Made by a program: the position numbers and the translations under genes
DNA from: CAIOZW01 sp049318845
GTDB taxonomy: Bacteria > Acidobacteriota > Blastocatellia > RBC074
Assembly (NCBI GenBank): GCA_049318845.1
Contig: JBMOFH010000040.1
Span: 1 to 18,363, forward strand
DNA length: 18,363 nucleotides
Reading direction: 5' to 3'
Shown: piece after piece, positions 6,144-15,484 of the stretch
Layout: the number at the start of each line of letters is the position of its first letter
How positions within the stretch are numbered: position 1 is the stretch's first letter
The notes under the pieces: generated by a model
What the model was told of the DNA's origin: nothing
The model's input: only the letters and a program-made list of their open reading frames with translations
The model's database searches: none

Positions 6144-8921
6144 ATGGTGCGTCGAAAGGCGTTTCAGGTGCCGTGGGGCGACGATGCTCCGCTGCTTCCG
6201 GCAGGGCTGTCGTTCTGTTTGGGGATATACGTTGCTTACCAGGTGCGCGAGTCGGTCCCGGTATGGATCGGGTTGATGGTGCTCGCCTGGTTGGGCGCGC
6301 TGCTCTGCTATTCGTGGCGCGGGCGGGGTCTGGTGGCTCCCCTGCTGCCCCTGCTGGTGCTGGGATTTTTCTTTGCCGGGGGAGCCTGTCAGTCGTTGTC
6401 GCGAGCGGCTGGCGAGCGTGATTCATTGCGCGCACTCTTCGAATGCGGGGAATTTCAGACGGCGGAGCCGGTCGAGTTGTGGGGTGTTGTGGCGAGGGAT
6501 CCCGAACTCGCGCCGGATCGAATCTATCTTCAAATCGATGTCGAGCGGGCGCGTTCGCTGAAGCGTACGCATCGGGTGAGAGGGCGCGTCCGGATCGTAG
6601 TGCCATTCAACGACGCGCGTTCACGGCTCGAGTACGATCGGCTTGCGATCCTCCACGGAGCAAGGCTGCGACTGATTACACAATTGCGTATCCGGCGGCA
6701 GTACAGGAATCCCGGGGCGCCGCCATTCGACGAGATACTGGAGAGTCAGGGGATCGTCGCGACTGGCTGGGTGAGGAGTCCGCTGCTGATCGAGAATCGT
6801 GGTGGGACACCGGGTGGCGGACTGGCGGCAAGGCTCTTCGGGGTGCGGTCGATGGCCATTCGAGAATTGCTGCGCCATTTCAGGCAGCCGACGTCGGGGC
6901 TGCTGGTGGCGTCACTCTTTGGTAATCGGTATTTCCTTTCGCGGGATACAGCAGAGTCTTTCCGGGCCGGCGGGACATTTCATCTGCTGGTGATCTCCGG
7001 GATGCACATGGCGATCATCGGAGTGGCGGTATTGTCGGTACTGCGACGACTGGTCGATTCGCGATTGATGCAGTATGGCTTGGGGCTGGCGACAGTATGG
7101 GGATATGGGGTGATGGTTGGAGCGGAGCCATCGGTAACCCGGTCGTTGGTTATGCTGACACTGGCGCTGGCGGGACAGTATCTTTACCGTCCGATCAATG
7201 GGGCGAACAGCATTGCGTGTGCGGCAATCATATTGCTGGCGTGGGAGCCACGCGATCTTTTCAACCCCGGATTTCAGGTCTCGTTTCTGACGGTCGGGGT
7301 GATCGTTTTTCTGGTAGGACCGCTGGCGGCGAGGCTGGGGGAGATCGGTCGCTGGCGACCGACAGTTCGAACCCCGTGGCCGCCGCGTTGCAGCCGTCAG
7401 GTCAGGTGGCTGGCCGAAATCCTTTATTGGGATGAGTGGGGATTCCGCAAGGAGATGCGGCGTGAACGGATTCGGTATCGGCTCTTCAAGGCGGGGGCGG
7501 CGCGCTGGCTTTCACGATCGAGACTCCAGCCGATTCTGCTCTGGGTAGCGCTGACCATGCTGACGACGATCGCTGTCCAGGTGGCGCTGCTGCCGATGAT
7601 GGTCGCCGGCTTTCATCGAGTTTCGCTCCTCTCTCCAGCCATTAATGTTGTCGAGGCGGTGCTGGTCACGATCCTCATGGCCGCTGGCGCACTCTATCTT
7701 GCGCTGAGGGTGATGATTGGCGAGTGGGCAATGGCGATGACGCCGCTGGTCGATCTGCTCGGAGATCTGACAGTTCGAGTCGGCGAAGTGATGGCCGGGT
7801 GGCCCGGCGGCGGATGGCGCGTTCCGGATTATGGCGTGCTGGCAGGTCGCCTCGACACGATCCACGGTCTGGCAATGATCGGGCTTCTATTGCTGATCGC
7901 CTCCTGGAATCCACTGCGAAAAGGGGATATCCCCCCAGACGCGCGATGGCGATTTTACGGGCGACTTGCGACCGGGCTGACCCTTTGCGTGATCGTTGCC
8001 ACTAGCTGGATAATGGTCGTGCACCCGGGGACGCACGAATTCGAGCGGGGCCGGCTGGCGGTGACCTTTCTTGACGTTGGGCAGGGAGATGCGATGGTTG
8101 TCGCCTTTCCCGCTGGCAGCCTGATGATGCTTGACAGCGGAGGTGATCCACAGTTTCGCCAGTCTGGGGTTTGGCAGTCTGGGATTTGGCAGTCTGGGGA
8201 GTCGGGCGGCGAGGAGCCATTCATCGAGGATCGCCTTGGCATCGCCGAAGCGGCGGTCATGCCCTACCTCTGGCGGCGTGGTATCGATCGACTCGACCGA
8301 ATCGTCGCCAGCCATGGCGACAGTGATCACGTCGGTGGGTTTACCGAACTGGTCCGTAATATTGCGGTTGGCGAGGCGTGGCAGTCTGGCGGCGAGCAGG
8401 GGACTTTCACGCGCGCGATGCTTAAAGCCGGCGTGCCGGTCAGGATCGTTGCGACGGGTGATTGTTTCGAGATCGAGGGGGTCATCGTTGAAGTTCTCTC
8501 AGCAGGGGTTCTCTCGGCAGGGATGGGCGGCATTGGCAGGGGATCACCTAATAATGGCTCGCTCGTCCTGAAGCTGAGCTTTGGGAGGCGTTCGTTCCTG
8601 CTGACCGGAGATATCGAGCGCGAGGGTGAGGCGGCGATGATTGCCAGCCGGGTCTCACTGGCGGCAGATGTGCTGAAGGTCGCCCATCACGGATCGAGAA
8701 CCTCATCGTCGGTCGAGTTTCTGGATCGAGTTGGAGCGGCGATCGCCATCATCTCGGCCGGGGAGGGCAACTCATATGGCCATCCACATCCAGAGGTCGT
8801 GAACCGGCTTCGCACGCGGGGCTGCGATATCCGTGAGATCAGCGAGACCGGAGCGATTACGGTCTCGACCGATGGTTCCGATTTGAAGGTCGATCAACTG
8901 ATCCGCAACGAGCGGCAATGA
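6144..8921 (+). CDS. comEC: ComEC/Rec2-family DNA internalisation channel, 925 aa
   Basis: ComEC forms the inner-membrane channel for single-stranded DNA in natural transformation. N-terminal membrane segments lead into a DUF4131/OB-like region (about residues 90-200, including NPGAPPF and SQGIVATGW). The Competence domain contains H280-L-L-V-I-S-G-M-H288. A basic loop of about 60 residues (WDEWGFRKEMRRERIRYR) splits the membrane helices. A metallo-beta-lactamase-like domain starts at FLDVGQGD (642-649) and keeps H724-G-D-S-D-H729, AHHGS (847-851) and YGHPH (878-882), so its metal site looks intact. Just after its LDSGGD there is a repeat-derived insert (QSGVWQSGIWQSG, from 673). ATG 6144 is chosen because the protein then begins like other ComECs; in-frame TTG 6042 would add 34 Pro/Asn-rich residues. 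The stop is 9 bp from the convergent FGE-like gene. Confidence 0.94.
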   Translation: MVRRKAFQVPWGDDAPLLPAGLSFCLGIYVAYQVRESVPVWIGLMVLAWLGALLCYSWRGRGLVAPLLPLLVLGFFFAGGACQSLSRAAGERDSLRALFECGEFQTAEPVELWGVVARDPELAPDRIYLQIDVERARSLKRTHRVRGRVRIVVPFNDARSRLEYDRLAILHGARLRLITQLRIRRQYRNPGAPPFDEILESQGIVATGWVRSPLLIENRGGTPGGGLAARLFGVRSMAIRELLRHFRQPTSGLLVASLFGNRYFLSRDTAESFRAGGTFHLLVISGMHMAIIGVAVLSVLRRLVDSRLMQYGLGLATVWGYGVMVGAEPSVTRSLVMLTLALAGQYLYRPINGANSIACAAIILLAWEPRDLFNPGFQVSFLTVGVIVFLVGPLAARLGEIGRWRPTVRTPWPPRCSRQVRWLAEILYWDEWGFRKEMRRERIRYRLFKAGAARWLSRSRLQPILLWVALTMLTTIAVQVALLPMMVAGFHRVSLLSPAINVVEAVLVTILMAAGALYLALRVMIGEWAMAMTPLVDLLGDLTVRVGEVMAGWPGGGWRVPDYGVLAGRLDTIHGLAMIGLLLLIASWNPLRKGDIPPDARWRFYGRLATGLTLCVIVATSWIMVVHPGTHEFERGRLAVTFLDVGQGDAMVVAFPAGSLMMLDSGGDPQFRQSGVWQSGIWQSGESGGEEPFIEDRLGIAEAAVMPYLWRRGIDRLDRIVASHGDSDHVGGFTELVRNIAVGEAWQSGGEQGTFTRAMLKAGVPVRIVATGDCFEIEGVIVEVLSAGVLSAGMGGIGRGSPNNGSLVLKLSFGRRSFLLTGDIEREGEAAMIASRVSLAADVLKVAHHGSRTSSSVEFLDRVGAAIAIISAGEGNSYGHPHPEVVNRLRTRGCDIREISETGAITVSTDGSDLKVDQLIRNERQ
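8161..8199 (+). repeat. 15-bp tandem repeat inside comEC
   Basis: AGTCTGGGRTTTGGC occurs at 8161-8175 and 8176-8190, with a third partial copy at 8191-8199. It encodes Gln-Ser-Gly-Val/Ile-Trp repeats in the metallo-beta-lactamase domain. A further GGCAGTCTGG lies at 8380-8389. The period is a multiple of three, so the frame is kept. Confidence 0.95.
8493..8522 (+). repeat. 15-bp tandem duplication inside comEC
   Basis: GTTCTCTCRGCAGGG is present twice back to back (8493-8507 and 8508-8522) with one mismatch. It encodes Val-Leu-Ser-Ala-Gly twice in the metallo-beta-lactamase domain and preserves the frame. Confidence 0.95.
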
Positions 8922-8930
8922 CCACCCCAG

Positions 8931-10085
<1,155 letters not shown>

Positions 10086-10173
10086 TTCCGTATCTCCACG
10101 GTTTCAGAATAAACACTCACCGTCAATTTTTAGCCTATTAGATCAGTTGAGATCTGTCGGGCTGATAAGCGCG

Positions 10174-11838
10174 CTACTGGCAGGGCTTCAGCGTTGGCGG
10201 GCCATCATCGATCTCAACCAGATGGCATATCCGGTCAGCATAGTAGCCACTGAGTCGCTGATTGCTCTCCCGGTCCATCTCTCGTGCCCAGACAACCTTT
10301 GCCTGATCGATCTCAGCGCCATTATAGACCCACTCCTGATGAATATTGTGCTTCAACCCATACCTGACGAGCAGGAGATGTCGTTTTCCATCGGCCGGCA
10401 TCTCCCGTTCGATCCGGGATCGCTCATCGGCCCAGGCCCAGGATCTTTGCTGGTCGCGGTCGAGGCGAAAGCCAAGGTTGATTACCGCCAGGAGGCTGCC
10501 GAGCAGCACCGCCCGTGACAGCCAGAGTCCGGTTCTTTTTCCGCCCACCTTCCAGACTCGAACCAGGCGCCAGCTCTCGACCGCCATCAGAAATATGAGC
10601 CCGGCCGCCGGCGCGACGTAATGTGGTAGCAACCAGGTCTCGCTCAGAACCATCACCAGAAAGCAGCCAAGGAGGATCCAGAGCCGTCTGAGCCTCTGTT
10701 CCCTCCGCCGGAGAAGCGGGAATATCAGCACCAGCGCCATTGGCATCGTTGCCAGATAGCTTCGAAGCAGAATTCCGACCTTCCTGATTACCCCTTTTTT
10801 GATAAAGCCCGTTAGTGAACGAAGACTTCGCCACGACTCGAGTTCATACTCGAGATAGAAGCGCCGGATTGAATCGTGGCGATAGACAGGTTGAGGCTGA
10901 AGCGACTGCCAGATGAAGGGGGTTGCGATCGCGTATGTCTGCTGGTGGGTCAGATATGGCATTCGGAACGGATTCCCCGTAACGCGTTTATTGTAGAGGC
11001 CCATCATCGTTACCACTGGCAGGAGTACGACAATTGGCATGACCGCGACTTTTAGAAAGTGGGCCGGGGTGGTGACGATCTCACGACGGAGCAGCGCGTA
11101 TCCCGCCAACGCCGCGCAGAGCAGCCCTAGAACCGCTCCCTCAAATGGTCTGCAGTTGGCGAGAATCGCGAGCCCGACTCCAAGGATTAGTCCATCGCGC
11201 CGCCGCGGTGAACGGCAGATCCGCCCGGTTGCCCCAAGCGTCAATGCTCCACCGAGCAGCGGAAGACCACCTCCCCAAAAGTTCTGTCCCCATTCAAGAA
11301 TAATCGGATGAACAGCCGCGAGCAGCCCACCGAGGAGCGCGTGCTGCCGGCGCGACCACGCGAGCAGCATCCAGTAGATGGCCAGACAACCAAGTGCAAT
11401 GCTGGCCCAGAGTCCAAAGACCGGGCTCCCCGCGATCCGGCGTGACGCCGCCAGCAGCAACCCCTGCGCCGGCTGATACTTCGACGCATAACTTGGATTC
11501 TGAACGATGTGCAGGCTCTCGAAATGCTCACCGAAGGGGTGTGGTGGGTTGGTCAGTCGCCCGGCGGCAAAGGTGTCCGCCGCCAGCAGGTAGCTAAACT
11601 CATCTGCAATAACCGGCACCGGCCAGCGCACGATCGTCGACAGCCCACCGCTCAGCAGCAGCGAGACGGTGATGATCAATAGCCCGGCTCTCAGTGGCTG
11701 TTCCGCAATCCGCCGCCAGCCTCTTTCGATCCGACGAAACCCTTTCCGCCAGAGATTGGGATGCCACCAGCCGACGAGCACGACGAGCAGCAATGGCAAC
11801 GCCGGGTAGAAGATTGACCAGATTCGATAGCCGGACAA
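10174..11838 (-). CDS. Multi-spanning membrane protein, probable GT-C/GT39-like glycosyltransferase, 554 aa
   Basis: This is probably an inner-membrane transferase that takes sugar from a polyprenyl-phosphate carrier. About ten hydrophobic segments are visible, starting with the first helix (IFYPALPLLLVVLVGWW). The first extracytoplasmic loop has A-D79-E80-F81-S-Y, the acidic motif seen in GT39/ArnT-type enzymes. Later segments include YNKRVTGNPFRMPYLTHQQTY, a conserved-looking loop of this group, and a soluble C-terminus of about 90 residues ending KPCQ. The start is TTG 11838, with GGAGGG 4 nt upstream; an in-frame TTG at 11862 (8 residues longer) has AAGGAG only 2 nt away. The gene follows the GT2 gene by 64 bp in the same direction, and that enzyme could supply its lipid-linked sugar. 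Family placement is by topology and motif only. Confidence 0.72.
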   Translation of the reverse strand: MSGYRIWSIFYPALPLLLVVLVGWWHPNLWRKGFRRIERGWRRIAEQPLRAGLLIITVSLLLSGGLSTIVRWPVPVIADEFSYLLAADTFAAGRLTNPPHPFGEHFESLHIVQNPSYASKYQPAQGLLLAASRRIAGSPVFGLWASIALGCLAIYWMLLAWSRRQHALLGGLLAAVHPIILEWGQNFWGGGLPLLGGALTLGATGRICRSPRRRDGLILGVGLAILANCRPFEGAVLGLLCAALAGYALLRREIVTTPAHFLKVAVMPIVVLLPVVTMMGLYNKRVTGNPFRMPYLTHQQTYAIATPFIWQSLQPQPVYRHDSIRRFYLEYELESWRSLRSLTGFIKKGVIRKVGILLRSYLATMPMALVLIFPLLRRREQRLRRLWILLGCFLVMVLSETWLLPHYVAPAAGLIFLMAVESWRLVRVWKVGGKRTGLWLSRAVLLGSLLAVINLGFRLDRDQQRSWAWADERSRIEREMPADGKRHLLLVRYGLKHNIHQEWVYNGAEIDQAKVVWAREMDRESNQRLSGYYADRICHLVEIDDGPPTLKPCQ

Positions 11839-11890
11839 ATTACCCTCCAGATATGTGGGCAATGCTCCTTACACCTCTCCCCATCCGCTC

Positions 11891-11912
11891 TCAATTCCGG
11901 ATTCAATTCCGG
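11891..11912. repeat. 12-bp-period duplication spanning the GT2 stop codon
   Basis: TCAATTCCGG occurs at 11891-11900 and again at 11903-11912. Read on the minus strand, the duplication copies the end of the GT2 gene, including its TGA stop. Confidence 0.85.
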
Positions 11913-13057
11913 CGCAGGGCCAGAATGCTTAGAAAGAAGCTCGAAAGCATCGTCTGACATCCCAGCACAAGGGCGGTCCCCGATGGAACCAGCCGCCGCA
12001 TCGTTCTTCCCGGATCGAGCGGCCCAAACGAGCTCAACCCCCAGTCACCAACCGTCAGGATCGTTCCAGAGAGACCCGCCAGCAGCAGCCCGAGCCCGAT
12101 TATCAGTCCGGTCTCGAGCGTGATGTAACGAAAGGCACGGGTGAGGTGCCGATTGGCGGGCATCAGCCCCTCGTTGATGGCAAAGACACTGGTGAAGATA
12201 GAAAACAGTACTGCCTGGAAGCCGATGATGATCGAGAGACCGGCATAAAAAAGGGTATGAAAATCGAAGACCACCCCGTGCAGCATTCGAGGCTGGGGCA
12301 ACAGCCAGATCCCTGCCAGCACTCCGGCCATCATCAGCACGAAGCCGGGATAGAAGAAGAGCCAGCGCGGACTGTACATCAGCAGAAAACGGAGATGCCG
12401 CCACCCGTCACGCCAGCTTCGCAGATGAGGCGGACGGCTCCGACCATCTTTCGAGAGGGTCGTCGGAACCTCGCTGATGCGCAGTCCCTGGAGCGTCGAT
12501 CGGACAACCATCTCGCTCGCAAACTCCATCCCTGTCGTCCGCAGGCCAAGCCTGAGAATTGCATCGCGGTTGAATCCGCGCAGCCCGCAATGGAAATCTC
12601 CACTTGGACTGCCAAAGAAGAGCCTCCCGATCCAGGTCAGTACCGGATTGCCGAGATACCTGTGAAGCGCTGGCATGGCCCCAGGCCTGATACCTCCCCG
12701 GAAGCGGTTGCCCATCACCAGGTCATCCCCGTCGCGAAGTCGCTCGATGAACGGCATCAGATTCGAGAAATCATAGCTGTCATCCGCATCACCCATGATC
12801 ACGTAACGTCCACGAGCGGCGGAGATTCCGCCACGGAGGGCACTGCCATAGCCTTTTTCCGCCACCGGAATGGGCCGTGCTCCGTGCTCGATCGCGATCT
12901 CCCAGGAACCGTCCGTACTCCCATTGTCAGCGATGACCACTTCTCCGGCAATTCCTGCCATCGCCAGAAATCCCCGCGCCTTATCGATGCAGATCGCGAG
13001 CGTCTCCGCTTCATTGAGGCAGGGCATGACGATCGAAAGTTCGAGTGATTCGGTCAT
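11903..13057 (-). CDS. GT2-family polyprenyl-phosphate glycosyltransferase with membrane C-terminus, 384 aa
   Basis: The enzyme most likely transfers a sugar from a nucleotide donor to polyprenyl phosphate, as DPM1/GtrB-like proteins do. The GT-A domain starts at LSIVMPCLNEAETL (residues 7-20), followed by VIADNGSTDGS (41-51), GYGSALRGGI and the metal-binding D90-A-D92 in IMGDADDSYDF. FHCGLRGFNRDAI is the acceptor-side block typical of this family. Four hydrophobic segments follow after about residue 230 (for example FFYPGFVLMMAGVLAGIWLL). The start ATG is 12 nt after the ComEA-like stop, so the two are probably co-transcribed. The ribosome binding site is weak (GAAAGAAA). The sugar cannot be told from sequence. 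Confidence 0.92.
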   Translation of the reverse strand: MTESLELSIVMPCLNEAETLAICIDKARGFLAMAGIAGEVVIADNGSTDGSWEIAIEHGARPIPVAEKGYGSALRGGISAARGRYVIMGDADDSYDFSNLMPFIERLRDGDDLVMGNRFRGGIRPGAMPALHRYLGNPVLTWIGRLFFGSPSGDFHCGLRGFNRDAILRLGLRTTGMEFASEMVVRSTLQGLRISEVPTTLSKDGRSRPPHLRSWRDGWRHLRFLLMYSPRWLFFYPGFVLMMAGVLAGIWLLPQPRMLHGVVFDFHTLFYAGLSIIIGFQAVLFSIFTSVFAINEGLMPANRHLTRAFRYITLETGLIIGLGLLLAGLSGTILTVGDWGLSSFGPLDPGRTMRRLVPSGTALVLGCQTMLSSFFLSILALRRN

Positions 13058-13069
13058 GAATATTTTCTT

Positions 13070-13375
13070 TCAGGGTTGGGTTACTCTCAGGAGATGTGCA
13101 ATCTGGCGATACCGCCGCACACTGAATCCACGGACCGCAATAAGGTCCTCGGTCCGTTTGAAATTGCCGTGCTTCGTCCGATACTCGACTATTCGCCCGG
13201 CCAGTACCGGACCGATCGATGGAAGCGTCTGCAACTGCCCGATCGTCGCTCGGTTCAGGTCGAGCGTCCCCTCGCTCTGGCCCAGGACCGGCAACACCGT
13301 TATGAGTAATGAAATAAGGATGATTAAAGACCGACACACCCGGCGGCCCCATCCGGAAGGTTTACGAAATGCCAT
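13070..13375 (-). CDS. comEA: ComEA-like helix-hairpin-helix DNA-binding protein, exported, 101 aa
   Basis: ComEA-type proteins bind double-stranded DNA outside the inner membrane and pass it to ComEC. A signal peptide or anchor covers residues 1-32 (LIILISLLITVLPVLG). The mature part is one ComEA-type helix-hairpin-helix module: LDLNRATIGQLQTLPSIGPVLAGRIVEYR begins at residue 38, with the first hairpin LPSIGP at 51-56. The second hairpin (VRGFSVRRYRQI, 81-92) lacks the usual G-I-G and is degenerate. The start overlaps the end of the AlbA_2/HATPase gene by 14 nt, so translation may be coupled. comEC itself is 4 kb away on the other strand. A general periplasmic HhH protein without a competence role is an alternative. 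Confidence 0.87.
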   Translation of the reverse strand: MAFRKPSGWGRRVCRSLIILISLLITVLPVLGQSEGTLDLNRATIGQLQTLPSIGPVLAGRIVEYRTKHGNFKRTEDLIAVRGFSVRRYRQIAHLLRVTQP

Positions 13376-14801
13376 GGAGCCTCAGTCGAAACTCTCCATA
13401 AGATATCGCCGGACCCTCAGGCGCCCGGCGCGCAAATTCTGTCGCCTGCGCCAGCATTCGCGCGATCCCGCCCTGAAACGTCGGGATGCCGTAATGTTCA
13501 TTAGTGAAGACCGATTTGATCCGTGGGTTGGGTGATCCGGTGATGCCATACCGAATCGAGACTACGGGCAATTCCGGCTGCAATGAGGGATTGATCAACT
13601 CGACGCTCTGATCGAAAAGATTTATCCGCGACTGTCGATCGCGCGCTCCAAAGTCACGATGGATCAGCGAATTGGTCAACGCCTCGATCATTGCCCCACG
13701 ATGGTGGTTGGACCTGACCGGCAGAAACGCTTCGTTCTCATCGACTGCCTTCCCGACACCAGACTCTCCGACCACTTGTTCGCTGACGCCCGGGCCATTA
13801 AGCATGCCGGCCCGACCGGCATTTGGCATTGCCTCCGTTCGCGGCGTCACCTGCTCCGCACTCAGCGCGCGGAGCGCTCGCGCCGATGGCCGTGTCTCCC
13901 GCAGATCGAGGTACCGTTCGATGAAACGCCAGGCTCCCTCGAAGAGATGGAGCAGGTTTCCCTCGAGCCGAACCTGCTCGATGATTGGCGAATCGGGCCC
14001 CGATCCACTGTAGCGGGTCAGCAGCAGATCGTTGCGCGGCATCAATGCCGAGATCCGGTCCCCAAGCCCGAACAGCATCATTCCACCCACCGTCGGTACC
14101 AGCTTCTCACCGATATTTGTCGCGAGTCCCATCTCGAGCATTACCTGGTCGGTTGGAAATCCTCGCGAAGACTCACCCCACGGGCCCGGGTTGACCCCAC
14201 GAATGTAACTCCAGAATAGCGATTCGTCGATGTCCCGCGCTATCTCACCGCCGAGGACCGGCACCTGCTCGAAACGGGTCAGATGTGTCTCACCATAGAT
14301 TCGGGAGAGCTCCTCCCTTGTCGCTTCGCGCTTGATCGCCCCTTCACGAACGTAAAATCGATCATCCAGCGTCCGGTGCGGCCGCCTCAGCGGCGTCAGC
14401 TCGAGCACGACAATCCTCCGCCCGTTATCGAAGGCGACCTTGTTGATCCAGGGCATGACCGGTGGCTGAATCTGCCGCGCACAGATGTCCCGAAGCTGCT
14501 CCTCGACACTCTCCGGGTCGTCTACCCCCTCGATTCGCAACTGGTCGTCGACCCCAAAGATGATCGCTCCGCCATCCGTATTCGCGAGGGCAATGATCTC
14601 CGCCGTCAGCTTCTCGACGTTGCTGAATCGGACTTTCAATTCGAGATAGGTGTCCTCGCCGCCGCGAATGACGCGCACGAGCTCAGTTCGCGATATGCGG
14701 TGAGCCGGCGCTGAGATCAGATACTCAAAGTAGGATCGCTCCGACCCCGCCCCCTGGGTCCGATTGGAACGCTGATGCTGGTGAGAGCGCTTGCGGGCCA
14801 T
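13362..14801 (-). CDS. AlbA_2 (Schlafen-type) and HATPase-like protein, putative transcriptional regulator, 479 aa
   Basis: This is a member of the family of ATP-binding AlbA_2 proteins often annotated as putative transcriptional regulators; the biochemical role is not established. After a basic, disordered-looking N-terminus (residues 1-30), the AlbA_2 domain runs from about 43 (IRGGEDTYLELKVRFSN, then ALANTDGGAIIFGVDD) to about 165. A middle region holds a roughly 60-residue Gly/Glu-rich, low-complexity insert (about residues 290-355). The C-terminal HATPase_c_4-like domain has MIEALTNSLIHRDFG and VELINPSLQPELP. I found no good ribosome binding site at ATG 14801, so the true start is uncertain within the first 30 codons. 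It follows tatA by 66 bp and overlaps the ComEA-like gene. Similar proteins occur in defence islands, but here the neighbours are housekeeping genes. Confidence 0.87.
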   Translation of the reverse strand: MARKRSHQHQRSNRTQGAGSERSYFEYLISAPAHRISRTELVRVIRGGEDTYLELKVRFSNVEKLTAEIIALANTDGGAIIFGVDDQLRIEGVDDPESVEEQLRDICARQIQPPVMPWINKVAFDNGRRIVVLELTPLRRPHRTLDDRFYVREGAIKREATREELSRIYGETHLTRFEQVPVLGGEIARDIDESLFWSYIRGVNPGPWGESSRGFPTDQVMLEMGLATNIGEKLVPTVGGMMLFGLGDRISALMPRNDLLLTRYSGSGPDSPIIEQVRLEGNLLHLFEGAWRFIERYLDLRETRPSARALRALSAEQVTPRTEAMPNAGRAGMLNGPGVSEQVVGESGVGKAVDENEAFLPVRSNHHRGAMIEALTNSLIHRDFGARDRQSRINLFDQSVELINPSLQPELPVVSIRYGITGSPNPRIKSVFTNEHYGIPTFQGGIARMLAQATEFARRAPEGPAISYGEFRLRLHGIS

Positions 14802-14830
14802 GGCTGTCGTGCCGGTCAGATTTATGGAAA

Positions 14831-14847
14831 GCCTGATATTCTCAGGC
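14831..14847 (-). terminator. Weak hairpin between tatA and the AlbA_2 gene
   Basis: On the minus strand GCCTGA-GAATA-TCAGGC forms a 6-bp stem with a 5-nt loop, followed by TTTCC. It begins about 20 nt after the tatA stop. The short stem and broken T tract suggest partial termination or attenuation at best. Confidence 0.35.
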
Positions 14848-14867
14848 CTGACTCTTCGGGTCGAGGG

Positions 14868-15068
14868 CTATTTTCCCTGACTGTTTTTCGACTCCTTCGT
14901 CTCGTTCTCCTCTTCGGCGATGCCCTTTTTGAAGCTGCGAACGCTTTCACCAAGGCCCTTTGCCAGCGAGGGGAGGCGGCTGCCTCCGAAAAGAACCAGC
15001 AGTATTACCAGGATTATGATCAACTCAGTCGGTCCGAGACCGCCGATAAAATAGAGAAATGTGTTCAT
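14868..15068 (-). CDS. tatA: TatA/TatE-family twin-arginine translocase subunit, 66 aa
   Basis: TatA oligomerises to form the pore that exports folded proteins. The N-terminal membrane helix (LIIILVILLVLFGG) is followed by the conserved hinge and amphipathic helix LFGGSRLPSLAKGLGESVRSFKKG, then an acidic and lysine-rich tail. The length is typical of short TatA proteins. Start ATG 15068 has an excellent ribosome binding site, GGAGGAG, 5 nt upstream; an in-frame ATG 13 codons earlier lies at the predicted transcription start and is not used. No tatB or tatC lies nearby, and none of the exported proteins in this window has a twin-arginine signal. Confidence 0.93.
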   Translation of the reverse strand: MNTFLYFIGGLGPTELIIILVILLVLFGGSRLPSLAKGLGESVRSFKKGIAEEENETKESKNSQGK

Positions 15069-15105
15069 CGTATCTCCTCCGTAATGCCTTCCGTAAAACG
15101 GCTGC

Positions 15106-15135
15106 ATTGTATCGTTGCCCCGGCAATGGTGTCAA
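15106..15135 (-). promoter_or_regulatory. Strong sigma70-type promoter for tatA, with an inverted repeat in the spacer
   Basis: On the minus strand, TTGACA (15135-15130) is separated by 18 bp from TACAAT (15111-15106), giving six and five consensus matches. The transcript would start near 15099 and give a leader of about 30 nt carrying the GGAGGAG site. The spacer contains a perfect inverted repeat, TTGCC-GG-GGCAA (15115-15126), which may be a repressor or activator site. Confidence 0.72.
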
Positions 15136-15228
15136 TTCATCAGTATCTTGATGTTGCATAACTCCGGTGTTATAGTCGGGTGGTTGATCCGGAGGCTTTC
15201 CTGGCGTTGACTTTCGGCCAGAATTCGA

Positions 15229-15254
15229 TGAGTAAAGTCTTTGAGTAAAGTCTT
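15229..15254. repeat. Perfect 13-bp tandem duplication
   Basis: TGAGTAAAGTCTT occurs at 15229-15241 and 15242-15254. Related TAAAGT/TTCTTTAA words continue to about 15272. Confidence 0.95.
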
Positions 15255-15327
15255 TAAAGTAAGTTCTTTAAGATATTATCGGGACTTTGGCCATTCGCCG
15301 TGATGGCGAAAATGTGGGCCTGCGAGA

Positions 15328-15360
15328 ACCGGCAACGAATACCGGCAACGAATACCGGCA
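15328..15360. repeat. 13-bp tandem repeat, 2.5 copies
   Basis: ACCGGCAACGAAT occurs at 15328-15340 and 15341-15353, followed by a partial copy, ACCGGCA, at 15354-15360. Confidence 0.95.
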
Positions 15361-15434
15361 TAAGCTCAAGAATCAGGAAGCCCCAAAATCAATAAGCTCA
15401 ATTAAGCTCATGAATCAATAAGCTCATGAATCAA
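15361..15434. repeat. TAAGCTCA repeat cluster with a 16-bp tandem duplication
   Basis: TAAGCTCATGAATCAA is duplicated exactly at 15403-15418 and 15419-15434. TAAGCTCA also starts at 15361 (followed by AGAATCAG, a diverged copy) and at 15393. The related word AATAAGCT recurs at 15992 and near 16010 in the next intergenic gap. The spacing is irregular and there are no unique spacers of CRISPR length. Confidence 0.9.
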
Positions 15435-15484
15435 TAAAAATAAGAAATATGCCATCCGCAAGGGTGACAAAAGGGTGAAAAAAA

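Noticed and set aside
12146..13048. 300-codon plus-strand open frame opposite the GT2 gene
   Set aside because: It is antisense to a gene with clear conserved motifs and has no recognisable protein features.
15328..15434. Possible CRISPR array upstream of ytxH
   Set aside because: Repeat units are only 13-16 bp, mostly head-to-tail or irregularly spaced, and there are no unique spacers of about 30-40 bp.
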